Origin: Haloarcula argentinensis DSM 12282
Lineage (GTDB): Archaea; Halobacteriota; Halobacteria; Halobacteriales; Haloarculaceae
Direction of reading: 5' to 3'
Assembly: GCA_000336895.1 (NCBI GenBank)
Contig: AOLX01000005.1
Location: forward strand, 62,001-126,000
DNA: 64,000 bases
Shown: positions 17,972-26,515 of the stretch, piece after piece
How positions within the stretch are numbered: position 1 is the stretch's first letter
Layout: every line of letters starts with the position of its first letter
Program-made: the position numbers and the translations under genes
The notes under the pieces: generated by a model
The model's database searches: none
Seen by the model: only the letters and a program-made list of their open reading frames with translations
Told to the model about the DNA's origin: nothing

Positions 17972-18865
17972 ATGACTACAATAATCGACGGTAACGAAAT
18001 CGGCGACCAGATCACAGACGGCGTCGCGGCGTGTACGGATATACTCATCAACGAGGGTGTCACGCCGGGGCTGGCGACTGTGCTGATGAGCGACGACGGC
18101 GCGAGTGAAACGTACATCTCGATGAAACAACAGGCCTGTGAGGAAATCGGCATCGAGGGATTTCATCACGAAATTAGCGCGGACGAACCGGCCGAAACGC
18201 TATTTTCGACCATCGATGAACTGAACGATGACCCGGCAGTTCACGGAATCCTTGTCCAGATGCCGGTCCCCGACCACGTTACCAAGCGCGACGTATTAGA
18301 GCGCATCGACCCGATGAAAGATGTCGACGGGTTCCATCCCGAGAACGTAGGCCGGCTCGTCGCGGGAAACGCACGGTACAAACCCTGCACGCCCCACGGA
18401 ATACAGAAAATACTGGCAGAAACGGGTGTTGAGACGGAGGGGAAAGACGCCGTCGTCGTCGGCCGCTCGGACATCGTCGGCAAGCCGATGGCGCACCTGC
18501 TCATCCAGTATGGGCCTGGCGGGAACGCGACGACCACCGTGTGTCACTCCAGGACTGACGACCTTGCGGAAAAGACTCGTAACGCCGACATTGTAATCGC
18601 TGCCGCTGGGGTTCCGGAAATGATAGACGGATCCATGCTTTCGGACGGCACGACGGTCATTGATGTCGGCATCAACCGGGTTGACGCTGACACGGACAAG
18701 GGGTACGAACTCGTCGGCGACGTGGATTTCGAGAGCGCGAAAGCGAAGGCGGACGCCATCACGCCGGTTCCCGGTGGAGTCGGACCGCTCACCATTGCGA
18801 TGCTGATGTACAACACTGTGAAAGCGGCTAGCCTGCAGTCAGGCGTCGATATTACACTCCCGTAA
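17972..18865 (+). CDS. folD: Bifunctional methylene-THF dehydrogenase / methenyl-THF cyclohydrolase
   Basis: A 297-aa FolD interconverting 5,10-methylene-, methenyl- and 10-formyl-tetrahydrofolate with NADP. Visible motifs are YISMKQQAC (catalytic Tyr/Lys), VQMPVP (Gln), DVDGFHPEN, PCTPHG, the Rossmann segment VVGRSDIVGKPMAHLL and the C-terminal PVPGGVGPLTIAM. The length equals the family norm. Together with formate-THF ligase (60218) and FchA (62049) it covers the oxidative branch of C1 metabolism, so the cyclohydrolase step is encoded twice here. It is monocistronic. Confidence 0.93.
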   Translation: MTTIIDGNEIGDQITDGVAACTDILINEGVTPGLATVLMSDDGASETYISMKQQACEEIGIEGFHHEISADEPAETLFSTIDELNDDPAVHGILVQMPVPDHVTKRDVLERIDPMKDVDGFHPENVGRLVAGNARYKPCTPHGIQKILAETGVETEGKDAVVVGRSDIVGKPMAHLLIQYGPGGNATTTVCHSRTDDLAEKTRNADIVIAAAGVPEMIDGSMLSDGTTVIDVGINRVDADTDKGYELVGDVDFESAKAKADAITPVPGGVGPLTIAMLMYNTVKAASLQSGVDITLP

Positions 18866-18903
18866 GACTGGACTGCCCGTTTAGCGGGAGCCTGCCTGTG
18901 CTG

Positions 18904-19104
18904 CTACACTGTCTCGACTTCGCCACATTCCGGGCACGTAATCAGGAGTTCACCGGCCGGGTTTTGCCCTCCTTCAATGACGTTGTGTCCGCTGGCACAC
19001 TGTTCGTGCATGTACACTTCATGGCTATCGTGCTCACGCAGCCAGATGTGGCCTTCCTCCGGTGCTGAAACGATGCCATGGCAGAAGTAGCACTCACCGT
19101 TCAT
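18904..19104 (-). CDS. Small zinc-binding protein with paired Cys motifs
   Basis: A 66-aa protein with MNGECYFCHGIV at the N-terminus, HEQC in the middle and LITCPECGEVETV at the end. Two CxxC knuckles plus His/Cys could bind one or two zinc ions. Small zinc-finger proteins of this size are common in haloarchaea and often regulatory, but this one is not recognised. The start at 19104 is supported by CTATATCATATT (19125-19136) about 25 nt upstream; the longer frame opening at 19197 has no such support. Confidence 0.7.
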   Translation of the reverse strand: MNGECYFCHGIVSAPEEGHIWLREHDSHEVYMHEQCASGHNVIEGGQNPAGELLITCPECGEVETV

Positions 19105-19255
19105 ACAGAATCGATGACAAGCCAATATGATATAGCTATCTCTCACTGTGAGATTCTGCTCGTTTTCAGTGCTACTGTGCCAACGAGAACACAACATGTA
19201 GACAATAATATAACTGTTGTTTCAAAACTAAGATGCTTCAGCCCAACCGTCTGAT

Positions 19256-20119
19256 ATGGACTACTGCTATACCGGCGACACACATGAGAGACTGTTCGCG
19301 GCGTACCAGGGCGACGAAGCGCCCTTCCCCACCCAGACTCAGATGGAGTTCCCGCGGCGAGAGCACCGCCGAGCGGAGGTCGACATCCTCAAACGGCTGT
19401 TCTTTCCGACCTGCTGGAACGCCGCTGCACTGGTCCGGGACGAACTCGCTGTTCTGGACCAGCTCGACACCCTCGGTGGGCTCTTCTATTCCGGCATCAG
19501 ACCGTACTCGGGGGCGGACCCCGCAGAGACAGTCGCTACCGTCATCGACCAACTCCCGACTGTTCGCGCTCGCCTGAAAAAAGATGTCGAGGCCGCGTTC
19601 AAAGGCGACCCGGCGGCGAAGACGTACATGGAGATTATCCGGTCCTACCCGGGGTTCATGGCGATACTCGTACAACGGGTCGCACACACCCTCTACGAGG
19701 CCGGGGCCTCCGAGTACGCTCGCGAACTCACCGAATACGCAAAGACTGAGACCGGCATCGACATCCACCCCGGTGCCGAGATCGGCGACCACTTCTTCAT
19801 CGACCACGGAACCGGTGTCGTCATCGGCGAAACCACCACTGTCGGGGAGTGGGTCCGCCTCTATCAGGACGTGACGCTTGGCGCGCTCCACTTCGAGGCC
19901 GACGAGAGCGACGAACACAGACTCAAGAAGGGATACAAACGGCATCCGGATATCGGCGATCATGTCGTCATCGGCGCGGGCACGAAAGTTCTGGGCGCTA
20001 TTAGCGTCGGCGACCACGTCAGCATCGGGGCGAACTCCTGGGTCACTGACGACGTTCCGGACGATACGAAGGTGTACGTCACGGACCACCCGACGCAGGA
20101 ACGGAAACGAACCAACTAA
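19256..20119 (+). CDS. cysE: Serine O-acetyltransferase
   Basis: A 287-aa SAT of the EpsC/long type. An N-terminal helical domain (to about residue 150) leads into left-handed beta-helix hexapeptide repeats: GIDIHPGAEIGDHFFIDHG, GVVIGETTTVG, then GDHVVIGAGTKVLGAISVG and GANSWVTDDVP. The active-site His pair is in the IDIHPGA and FIDHGTG segments. It acetylates serine from acetyl-CoA to O-acetylserine, the first step of cysteine synthesis. Serine links it to the C1 genes. A TATA-like AATAATATAA at about 19204-19213 lies 43-52 nt upstream, so a leader of some 20 nt is likely. Confidence 0.9.
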   Translation: MDYCYTGDTHERLFAAYQGDEAPFPTQTQMEFPRREHRRAEVDILKRLFFPTCWNAAALVRDELAVLDQLDTLGGLFYSGIRPYSGADPAETVATVIDQLPTVRARLKKDVEAAFKGDPAAKTYMEIIRSYPGFMAILVQRVAHTLYEAGASEYARELTEYAKTETGIDIHPGAEIGDHFFIDHGTGVVIGETTTVGEWVRLYQDVTLGALHFEADESDEHRLKKGYKRHPDIGDHVVIGAGTKVLGAISVGDHVSIGANSWVTDDVPDDTKVYVTDHPTQERKRTN

Positions 20120-20315
20120 CACTGAAACCGGTACTGCGCGGGTTCTGAGACTGCACAGATACTACCAATCGGCCGGAAGAACAGTTCTGAATAGTGTAAG
20201 CGCCCCCGAATCACTCATAATGCCGTTTGTTCAGTCCATCACGAAACCGATCACTGTACTTATACATTAGAATAACAACTGTACCAGCATTAGGGTCTGT
20301 TCCTACCGCTGCCCT
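20120..20315. other. Convergent spacer
   Basis: 196 bases between cysE and the broken symporter gene. No gene, repeat or clear terminator is recognised. Confidence 0.4.
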
Positions 20316-21619
20316 CTAGTCATCACCAGGAACGAACTCGGCGACTCCGCTCAGGTCTCGTGACCAGACGCCCTCACCGAGGTCGAGTCCGTCGTTCCAC
20401 TTCCCTACAACGGTCGAAACTGCGAGGTCGCCAGTGACGTTGTTCATCGTCGCAACCCGTCCGAGGATCGGGTCGACGCCGGCAACGAACCCAACGACCT
20501 CCAGCGGGAGGCCGACCTGTGTGAGAATCACAGTGAGCATGACGATGCCCGCCCCCGGAACGCCAGCGGTTCCGATACTGATGAGGACGGCCACAATCAA
20601 CACGAAAACCTGTTCAGTAAGCACCAGTGGCTGTCCGACGACGTTCGCGGCGAACATCACGGTGACTGCCTGCCGGATGGCAGCCCCGTCCATGTTCGCC
20701 GTTGCACCGACTGGAAGCGTGAACGAATACACTCGCTCTGCGATCTGCAGGTCTTCGTCCGCATTACGCATCGTGACGGGGAGCGTTCCGCTCGACGACC
20801 GAGTCGCGAACGCAGTCACCATCGCATCTCTCGCCCCGCTGAGGAACGCAATCGGGGAGACATCGGCAACCACGCCCATCAGGAAAACGAGATAAGTGAA
20901 GCCGATGTGAATGGCGATTGCGATAGTGACTGCCAGCACGAGTTCGCCCAGCGAGGAGAACAGGCCGATACCTTCAGTGCCGATTCCGGACGCCATCAAC
21001 GCGAATACGCCGAGCACACCGAATTCGAGCACCCCTCGAACGATGACGAACATCGCTTCAGACCCACTTCGAAGGCCTCGAACACTGAATCGACACTCTC
21101 TGCGAGCGCGTCCTGCTGGGCGCGGACGTATGTCAGCGCGATTCCGAAGACGATGACAAAGAAAACCGTTGCCAGCAGATTGCCCTCCGCGAGCGCCGCG
21201 ACGGGATTGTTCGGCACGATTCCGAGAACGACATCAAGCAACGACGGCGGCGCTTTCGATTGCGCTTCACCGCCGCCGAATTCGAGCCCACGGCCCGGCT
21301 GGAGCACGTTTGCAACCGCGAGGCCAATGATGCCTGCGAGGGTCGTCGTCAGGGCGTAGAGTCCGACTGTCGCACCGCCGATCTTTCCGAGCTTCGCAGG
21401 GGAGAGCTGCCGAATCCCGGTCAGCAGTGTGAAGACGATAATCGGGATGACCAGCATATTGAGCAGACGAAGGAAGAGGTCGCCCACTGGTCTGACTACA
21501 GCCATCTGTTCCCCGAACGCGATACCGGCACCTGCGCCCAGTATGAAGGCGACAAAGATGCGCCAGATGAGCGGGATAGATCGATACCGGCTCCATAGCG
21601 TGCGAATGGGTTGTATCAT
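20316..21619 (-). pseudogene. Frameshifted dicarboxylate/amino acid:cation symporter (DAACS/SLC1)
   Basis: Two overlapping frames together make one DAACS carrier. The upstream frame (ATG 21619) holds the N-terminal helices through VFEAFEVG. The downstream frame resumes at MFVIVRGVLEF and carries SSSGTLPVT, the NMDG motif in PVGATANMDGAAI and the closing MNNVTGDLAV. Restoring one base near 21060-21065 would join them as VFEAFEVG-SEAMFVIVRG, so a single-base deletion, or a sequence error, breaks the gene. The family imports glutamate, aspartate or C4-dicarboxylates with Na+ or H+. TTTTTATAAG (21641-21650) is a good TATA box, suggesting recent loss. Confidence 0.8.
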
Positions 21620-21922
21620 ATTACACAGCAACGGGCGGTCTTATAAAAACCCGTTAGCCCTGCCAGTATGTGCACGCGGCTATGATGCGGTCTGCTCTTA
21701 CAAGATTCCGTTTGGAGCCGGGTATATTATCAAATGCCAAGTACTGCCAGTGATCCCCTGAAAAGATAGCAAAATAGCGGTTGCAATTCAGTTGTCTCCA
21801 GAAGTGCGACGCCGTTGCCACTCCGGTCTGACGGTCATTCTTACCGCCTTTCGCTCCACTGTCGATTTCTTGAATCCGGCAGCATCGGCAACCGAGTGAT
21901 AGCCTGCAGGCTCTGTTCCCGA
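21620..21922. promoter_or_regulatory. Spacer upstream of the symporter pseudogene
   Basis: 303 bases. The TATA box TTTTTATAAG (minus strand, 21641-21650) lies 22-31 nt upstream of ATG 21619. No gene is seen in the remainder. Confidence 0.45.
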
Positions 21923-22855
21923 TCAGTCGGCCGGTGGACTGGTTTTCGGTTCGACGACCCGACGAAGCTCCGCTCGCAGCGCCGTCCACTTCGCCGCGAT
22001 GAATCCCAGCAGGATACACGCGAACCCACCGACGGTGGCGAGCGTGACCTGCTGACCGAGCACAAGCCAGCCGGCGAGCGCGGCGAACAGGGGGATGATG
22101 TACTCGATGAAACTCATCTCGATTGGACCTAGCTGGTCAAGTAACCGGAAGTACAGCAGGAAACCGCCGATACCGGCGACGACAGCCAAATACAACAGCG
22201 CCGCAAGCGCGGACGGCGTCCACGATGCGTCCGCAAACGACTGTCCGGGAAGTACGAGTACGGTGAGATGGAGGACAGCGGCTCCGATAGCCATCAACCA
22301 CGCCTGTGTGGCCAGAAACGATATCGACGGGCTGGTGTCGTGCGTCACGACGGCCGGAATGGCAAACGCCAGCGCTGCCGCGAACACGAGCGCGATTCCG
22401 ATCGTGCTGCTGAGGAGGTTCGCCGGGTCGGGGTCAGCAATGACGATAACGCCGGCGAACCCGAGTACCACGCCGACTCCCGTATTCGCGGTGAACGTGT
22501 CATCGCTGGACGCGAGTTTTGTGAGCGCGGGCGTTACGACGGGAACGAGACCGAGCAAGACGGCGGCAACGGCTCCGGTGACGTACTGTTGCCCGGTGAA
22601 CAGGAATACGTGATGCACGCCAATCATAAGTGTCCCACCAGCGAGGACATACACGTAGTCGTCGCGGGTCTGTGGCCGTTCTAGTGAACCTGTGATGGCC
22701 AACGCGGCAAACAGGAGGACGGAGGCGATGTCAAAGCGGACGGCAGCGAACGGTACCGGCGGCAGGTCGGCGAGGCCGACATCAGTCGCCATGAATGCAG
22801 TACCCCAGATTGCAGCGAGGAGGAGATAACAACCGGTCGTTCGATAGCGACTCAT
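21923..22855 (-). CDS. EamA/DMT-family transporter
   Basis: A 310-aa protein with ten hydrophobic helices in two EamA repeats. The N-terminal repeat has LLLAAIWGTAFMATDVGL and the second has the SFIEYIIPLFAALAGWLVLGQ segment typical of the family. The substrate is unknown; relatives export amino acids or other metabolites. The C-terminus is short and charged. A TATA-like CTTTTACT lies about 25-31 nt upstream of the ATG. It is not obviously linked to its neighbours. Confidence 0.85.
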   Translation of the reverse strand: MSRYRTTGCYLLLAAIWGTAFMATDVGLADLPPVPFAAVRFDIASVLLFAALAITGSLERPQTRDDYVYVLAGGTLMIGVHHVFLFTGQQYVTGAVAAVLLGLVPVVTPALTKLASSDDTFTANTGVGVVLGFAGVIVIADPDPANLLSSTIGIALVFAAALAFAIPAVVTHDTSPSISFLATQAWLMAIGAAVLHLTVLVLPGQSFADASWTPSALAALLYLAVVAGIGGFLLYFRLLDQLGPIEMSFIEYIIPLFAALAGWLVLGQQVTLATVGGFACILLGFIAAKWTALRAELRRVVEPKTSPPAD

Positions 22856-22974
22856 TCAGTTGTCTGTCACTACCCGACAGTAAAAGAGCCGTCGAAGCTG
22901 TCGCAAGTTGCTAGATGTTGCCACTGCGCCAGCGACCACTTGACGCAGTGCCGATGGCCGGGCGGCATCTGTCT

Positions 22975-23241
22975 AGGGCTCTGTTGAAATCCTCAGAGGA
23001 TTACTGGATCGAGCAGTAGTTTGACCGGCTGCTGCTTGACGAACTTATTGAGATGACTCGGATTTGGAGAACAATTGATCTCGAGGAACTCCCGTCACTC
23101 TCGACGTTGTGTAAGGCGTTCGATCGAAACTCTTGCCTCAAACGGAGGTACGGTTCGTTCATCCGCTCAAGGCACTCGTGGAAACAATTTAGAGAGGTCA
23201 CGATCATCTGTCTTACTCACAACCTTGACCGGGCATTCTAA
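22975..23241 (+). mobile_element. Internally deleted IS5-type transposase remnant
   Basis: Translation of about 23020-23241 gives an N-terminal transposase-like piece (LLLDELIEMTRIWRTIDLEE, LPSLSTLCKAFDR). It is joined directly to a C-terminal-like piece (SFIRSRHSWKQFREVTIICL then THNLDRAF and stop). The central catalytic part is missing, and a TAG stop lies just upstream. AGGGCTCTGTTGAAATCC at 22975-22992 resembles an IS left end; no matching right end was found. This is a dead fragment, assigned to the IS5 group by remembered family pattern. Confidence 0.6.
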
Positions 23242-23256
23242 TCGAGGGAGCAGATG

Positions 23257-24150
23257 CTATGACCCCTGACGCTCAAGATAGTCTTCGAGTGCCGCGATGA
23301 CTGCCTCGTCGTCGATAAGGTAGCGTCGGCATCGAATGTCGATGTAAGGTACTGTCCGGTGGAGGACAATTGCGTTATTGGTCACGCTGAAGCTTTCAAA
23401 TCTTGACCATGGGATGAGACGACGGGAAGCGAACCATTGCCCTTCTCGACGTTGCTCTAGGCCCGCCGATGTCGCGCGATACGTGCGCTCGGTAACCATT
23501 GAGCTGAGCATAAACACGGGTACAATCCCACCGGGCAGGACGGTAGTTGCCGCTCTCCATCCCAGTTGCCAGACGGCCAGTCCAGCGAGAAGGCCGACAA
23601 CCGCAAGCGTGCCAACCATGAGCTTAAGCCGAGCGCGTTGCGGCCACCCTGCCCTCCACTCGACGGCGATGTCGGCGTCGTCTACCGTCGCGTTCGCCAG
23701 CTGAGTGCGGGCCATGAGGACGAGGTACCCGCCCAGTGTCGTGGCCACGACCCCCAGCAAAAAGCCGATGAATCCAACGAGATTGGCCGCGCTGTCCGCT
23801 TGGAGATCGGTAACGGCGAACGCAACGAACAGGAGAGAGTGAAAGGAATATAGACCCATTGGGAGGATGCCGACAGCGGGGATGAGGACCGCAATCCAGA
23901 CCGAGTCAAACCACGCAACGAGTTCGCCCTGCCGGGAAACTATCCATGTGACAGTGACGGTGAGGACTGCCCCCACTGCTCCAAGCGAGCCGAGCGTAGC
24001 TGGCCAACTTACCACCTGCAGCCGCTGTACCACGATGAGTAATAGCGCTGGTGAGAGCAGCGCGGCGACGTAGACTCCAGCCACAAGACTGAACCGTCTG
24101 TCCAGTTGTTCCGGCGTCTGGAACGGGTCACGACTGGAGCGGACCTGCAT
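23257..24150 (-). CDS. Membrane protein of unknown function with C-terminal PH-like domain
   Basis: A 297-aa protein with six to seven hydrophobic helices over the first 235 residues. It ends in a soluble segment (YRATSAGLEQRREGQWFASR, LIPWSRFESF, then DIRCRRYLIDDEAVIAALEDYL) that looks like a YcxB/bPH-type domain, with the common W-S-x-(I/F) pattern. Function unknown. The start at 24150 is chosen because GGCTATATTG at 24173-24182 lies 23-32 nt upstream; the frame opening at 24273 would run into the inverted-repeat element. The gene is bracketed by mobile-element debris. Confidence 0.65.
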   Translation of the reverse strand: MQVRSSRDPFQTPEQLDRRFSLVAGVYVAALLSPALLLIVVQRLQVVSWPATLGSLGAVGAVLTVTVTWIVSRQGELVAWFDSVWIAVLIPAVGILPMGLYSFHSLLFVAFAVTDLQADSAANLVGFIGFLLGVVATTLGGYLVLMARTQLANATVDDADIAVEWRAGWPQRARLKLMVGTLAVVGLLAGLAVWQLGWRAATTVLPGGIVPVFMLSSMVTERTYRATSAGLEQRREGQWFASRRLIPWSRFESFSVTNNAIVLHRTVPYIDIRCRRYLIDDEAVIAALEDYLERQGS

Positions 24151-24186
24151 ACGCAATCTGTCTCTTAGACTGTCAATATAGCCTTC

Positions 24187-24329
24187 GATATGTCTGCTTT
24201 GTTGAATAGCGGTGCTGGCGGAGGCTGTCGAAATTTGAGCCGGCTTGTTAGCAGTTGCAGCTGGTGGTCTCAAAATCGCTACCGTCTCTCCGTAACTCAG
24301 AGGTCACTATTCAACATGGCAGATATATC
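24187..24329. repeat. MITE-like element with imperfect 23-bp terminal inverted repeats
   Basis: 24187-24209 and the reverse complement of 24307-24329 match at 20 of 23 positions, including a perfect TGTTGAATAG core, around a 97-nt centre with no coding potential. The total length of 143 bp fits a miniature inverted-repeat element or a solo pair of IS ends. The core resembles the CTGTTGAAAT end of the IS remnant at 22975. No target duplication was identified. Confidence 0.5.
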
Positions 24330-24602
24330 AGTTCTCAACCGTGGGCCAGTATAAAAGGTATCAAGGAGATTATATTTCAATAGAGCCGTCTGAGGAATAC
24401 ACGGTCGAGACCGGAACGTCAGTGAGTAACGTCGATAGCGGCCCAGTTCACACACCGAAAGCCAAGCCTTCTTGAGAATGGGTATTTGGATGTAATCTAT
24501 GCCATATGGGGTGGCATATTTCGGTTATGGGGACATATATCGCAGAAGATAATGAGGAAGGTGTATATTTGAAAGTATATGCCCCCATCAGTGGGTATTG
24601 GG
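24330..24602. other. AT-rich spacer
   Basis: 273 bases of AT-rich sequence downstream of the catabolic operon. No gene is seen. Confidence 0.4.
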
Positions 24603-25241
24603 CTACAATGTCCGAATATGGCTCTGTAACTTTCTGATATCCGCACTTTCGATGATTGTATCCGCTGCGTCAATTGCTGTTTCAGGAACGCGGTCGTCCG
24701 GGTCGAACAACACCGCGGTATCTGCCTCAGCGAACGCCTCCGTATCTGTGTGTGAATCGCCGATATAGGTGATCGATGGGGGGTTCTGCTTGATTCGAAT
24801 CTTTCTCAGTAATTCACCCTTCTCGTCTGGACCGACACCGACATCGATATCCAAAACACGTCCATCCTCGAACCGAAGCCAGTTTCCACGAATAAACGCC
24901 GGTTCGTACGGTTCGAACTGTGTCGCAAGGTTTGCCACGCCGGCACTGAGGATGCCGAATCGGACATCCGTTCCCTGGAGGTGTTTGAGGAGGTCGACAG
25001 CACCTGCTTTCGGCTTGACAGCCTGTGTCGCGCGCTCAATGTCCAACTTGGTGACATCGTTCGCACGCCACACATCGACCGCTCCTCGACACCACTCTGC
25101 AAACGTAATTTCTCCGGCCTCGAACTGGGCCATCAGCGTCTCAGCTTCGGGTGTCGTTCCATAGAGGGTGTGCAATAGCTCGAACCCGCCGCGCTGTCGA
25201 GTGAGCGTCCCGTCGAGGTCGAACACTACCAGCTGTGGCAT
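24603..25241 (-). CDS. HAD-superfamily phosphatase, SerB-like
   Basis: A 212-aa HAD hydrolase with motif I VVFDLDGTLT (nucleophile Asp and acid Asp), motif II ILSAG, the Lys in PDEKGELL and motif III YIGDSHTDTEAF. The helical cap of about 60 residues resembles the phosphoserine phosphatase type. It dephosphorylates a small metabolite, possibly phosphoserine or a sugar phosphate made by this operon. It is the last gene of the minus-strand operon; ATG 25241 follows the RidA stop by 1 nt. Confidence 0.82.
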   Translation of the reverse strand: MPQLVVFDLDGTLTRQRGGFELLHTLYGTTPEAETLMAQFEAGEITFAEWCRGAVDVWRANDVTKLDIERATQAVKPKAGAVDLLKHLQGTDVRFGILSAGVANLATQFEPYEPAFIRGNWLRFEDGRVLDIDVGVGPDEKGELLRKIRIKQNPPSITYIGDSHTDTEAFAEADTAVLFDPDDRVPETAIDAADTIIESADIRKLQSHIRTL

Positions 25242-25242
25242 A

Positions 25243-25617
25243 CTACCGTTCCGCAACAACCTCTATTTCAACGTCAATATCCACTGGCAGTTTAACGACC
25301 TCCACGGCGCTGCGAGCGGGATAGGGTGGAGACATGAGTTCACCGTACACCTCGTTCACCTCGTCGTAGTACCGCATATCCTTCACGAACACCGTCGATT
25401 TCACCACATCGTCGAGCGAAGCGCCACCGGCCTGCAGTACGGCAGCGATGTTCTGGAGTGTGCGCCGAGTCTGTTCACCGGCCGTGCCCTGGATTACCTC
25501 ACCGGTATCCGGGTCGACTGGTCCCTGTCCAGACACGTAAATACGGTCGCCGCTAGCGATTCCCTGCGAGAACGGGCCGATACTATCAGGTGCGTCGTCA
25601 GTTGTTAGTTCTTCCAT
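25243..25617 (-). CDS. RidA-family protein, operon copy
   Basis: A 124-aa RidA/YjgF-type protein: GPFSQGI, IYVSGQGPVDPDTGEVIQG, TRRTLQNIAAVL, KSTVFVKDM and PYPARSAVEVVKLP with the carboxylate-binding Arg. Operon copies of this family often have a pathway-specific deaminase or tautomerase-like role rather than general damage control. Here it lies between an SDR and a HAD phosphatase. It follows the SDR stop by 6 nt. Confidence 0.9.
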   Translation of the reverse strand: MEELTTDDAPDSIGPFSQGIASGDRIYVSGQGPVDPDTGEVIQGTAGEQTRRTLQNIAAVLQAGGASLDDVVKSTVFVKDMRYYDEVNEVYGELMSPPYPARSAVEVVKLPVDIDVEIEVVAER

Positions 25618-25623
25618 GGCTGT

Positions 25624-26466
25624 TTAATTGGGTGTCGGCTTTTCGTCCGCATCGTAGACCTCGTTGATGAACGATGTTGGCAGGCTCGTCGTCAATCCGC
25701 CGTCGAGCACCAGATTCTCACCGGTAACGAAACTCGACATTTCGGAGGCAAGGAACAGCGTCGTATCAGCGACTTCTCGCGGTGTGCCGAACCGCCCGAG
25801 CGGATACTGGTCGAGCCAGCGTTCCCGGGCGCTCGTTTCACCGGTCCGTTCCTCCGTGTTTTCCATCTCTGCACGCCTGTTCGCTGTTTCGATGGTCGCC
25901 GCTGAGATAACGTTCGAGCGGACCCCGTGTTGCCCGTAGTGGGCGGCGATGTTTCGGGAGAGCGTCAGGAGTCCGCTTTTGGCCTCGGAGTAGCCGGAGA
26001 GACCGATACCGAACAGGCCGTTAACCGAGCCCATGTGGATTATCGAGCCCCCGCCAGCGGCGACCATTGCTGGCAGTACCTCTTTGCTCAGGAGGAATTG
26101 GCTCTTCAGGTTCAGGTCGACCATCGATTCGAAGGTCTCCTCGTCACACCGGTGCAACAGGTTGGCGGACTCGTCTGCCCCGCCAGCGTTGTTCACAAGC
26201 ACGCGGATGTCCCCGAATTCTTCGATGGCCGTGTCGACGAGATTCCGCACTGCCTCCCGGTCTGTAACGTCACACTCGACCGGGACGACGCGGCCCTCGT
26301 GTGTCTCGGTTAGCTCCGTCGCAACCGCTTCCACATCCTCGTAGGTACGCGAGCAGACGACGACGTCGCCACCCGCTTCGGCGAACCGGGCTGCGATTTC
26401 GCGCCCGATACCCCGCGACGCGCCAGTCACAATGGCCGGCCGGTCCGCTAATGTTAGCTCTACCAT
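25624..26466 (-). CDS. Short-chain dehydrogenase/reductase
   Basis: A 280-aa classical SDR. The NAD(P) motif is VTGASRGIGREIAARF, followed by NNAGG. The catalytic set is Ser in HMGSVNG and Tyr/Lys in YSEAK, and the closing segment SFVTGENLVLDGG is typical. The C-terminal tail is longer than usual. In a gene set with an enolase-superfamily dehydratase it probably oxidises a sugar or sugar acid. ATG 26466 is chosen; the frame extends to 26793 only by overlapping the upstream gene. Confidence 0.88.
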   Translation of the reverse strand: MVELTLADRPAIVTGASRGIGREIAARFAEAGGDVVVCSRTYEDVEAVATELTETHEGRVVPVECDVTDREAVRNLVDTAIEEFGDIRVLVNNAGGADESANLLHRCDEETFESMVDLNLKSQFLLSKEVLPAMVAAGGGSIIHMGSVNGLFGIGLSGYSEAKSGLLTLSRNIAAHYGQHGVRSNVISAATIETANRRAEMENTEERTGETSARERWLDQYPLGRFGTPREVADTTLFLASEMSSFVTGENLVLDGGLTTSLPTSFINEVYDADEKPTPN

Positions 26467-26515
26467 GACAGGGTCACCCACGTAAGCTGCCCTCTTGAAA
26501 GTTGCTCTTGGCCGC

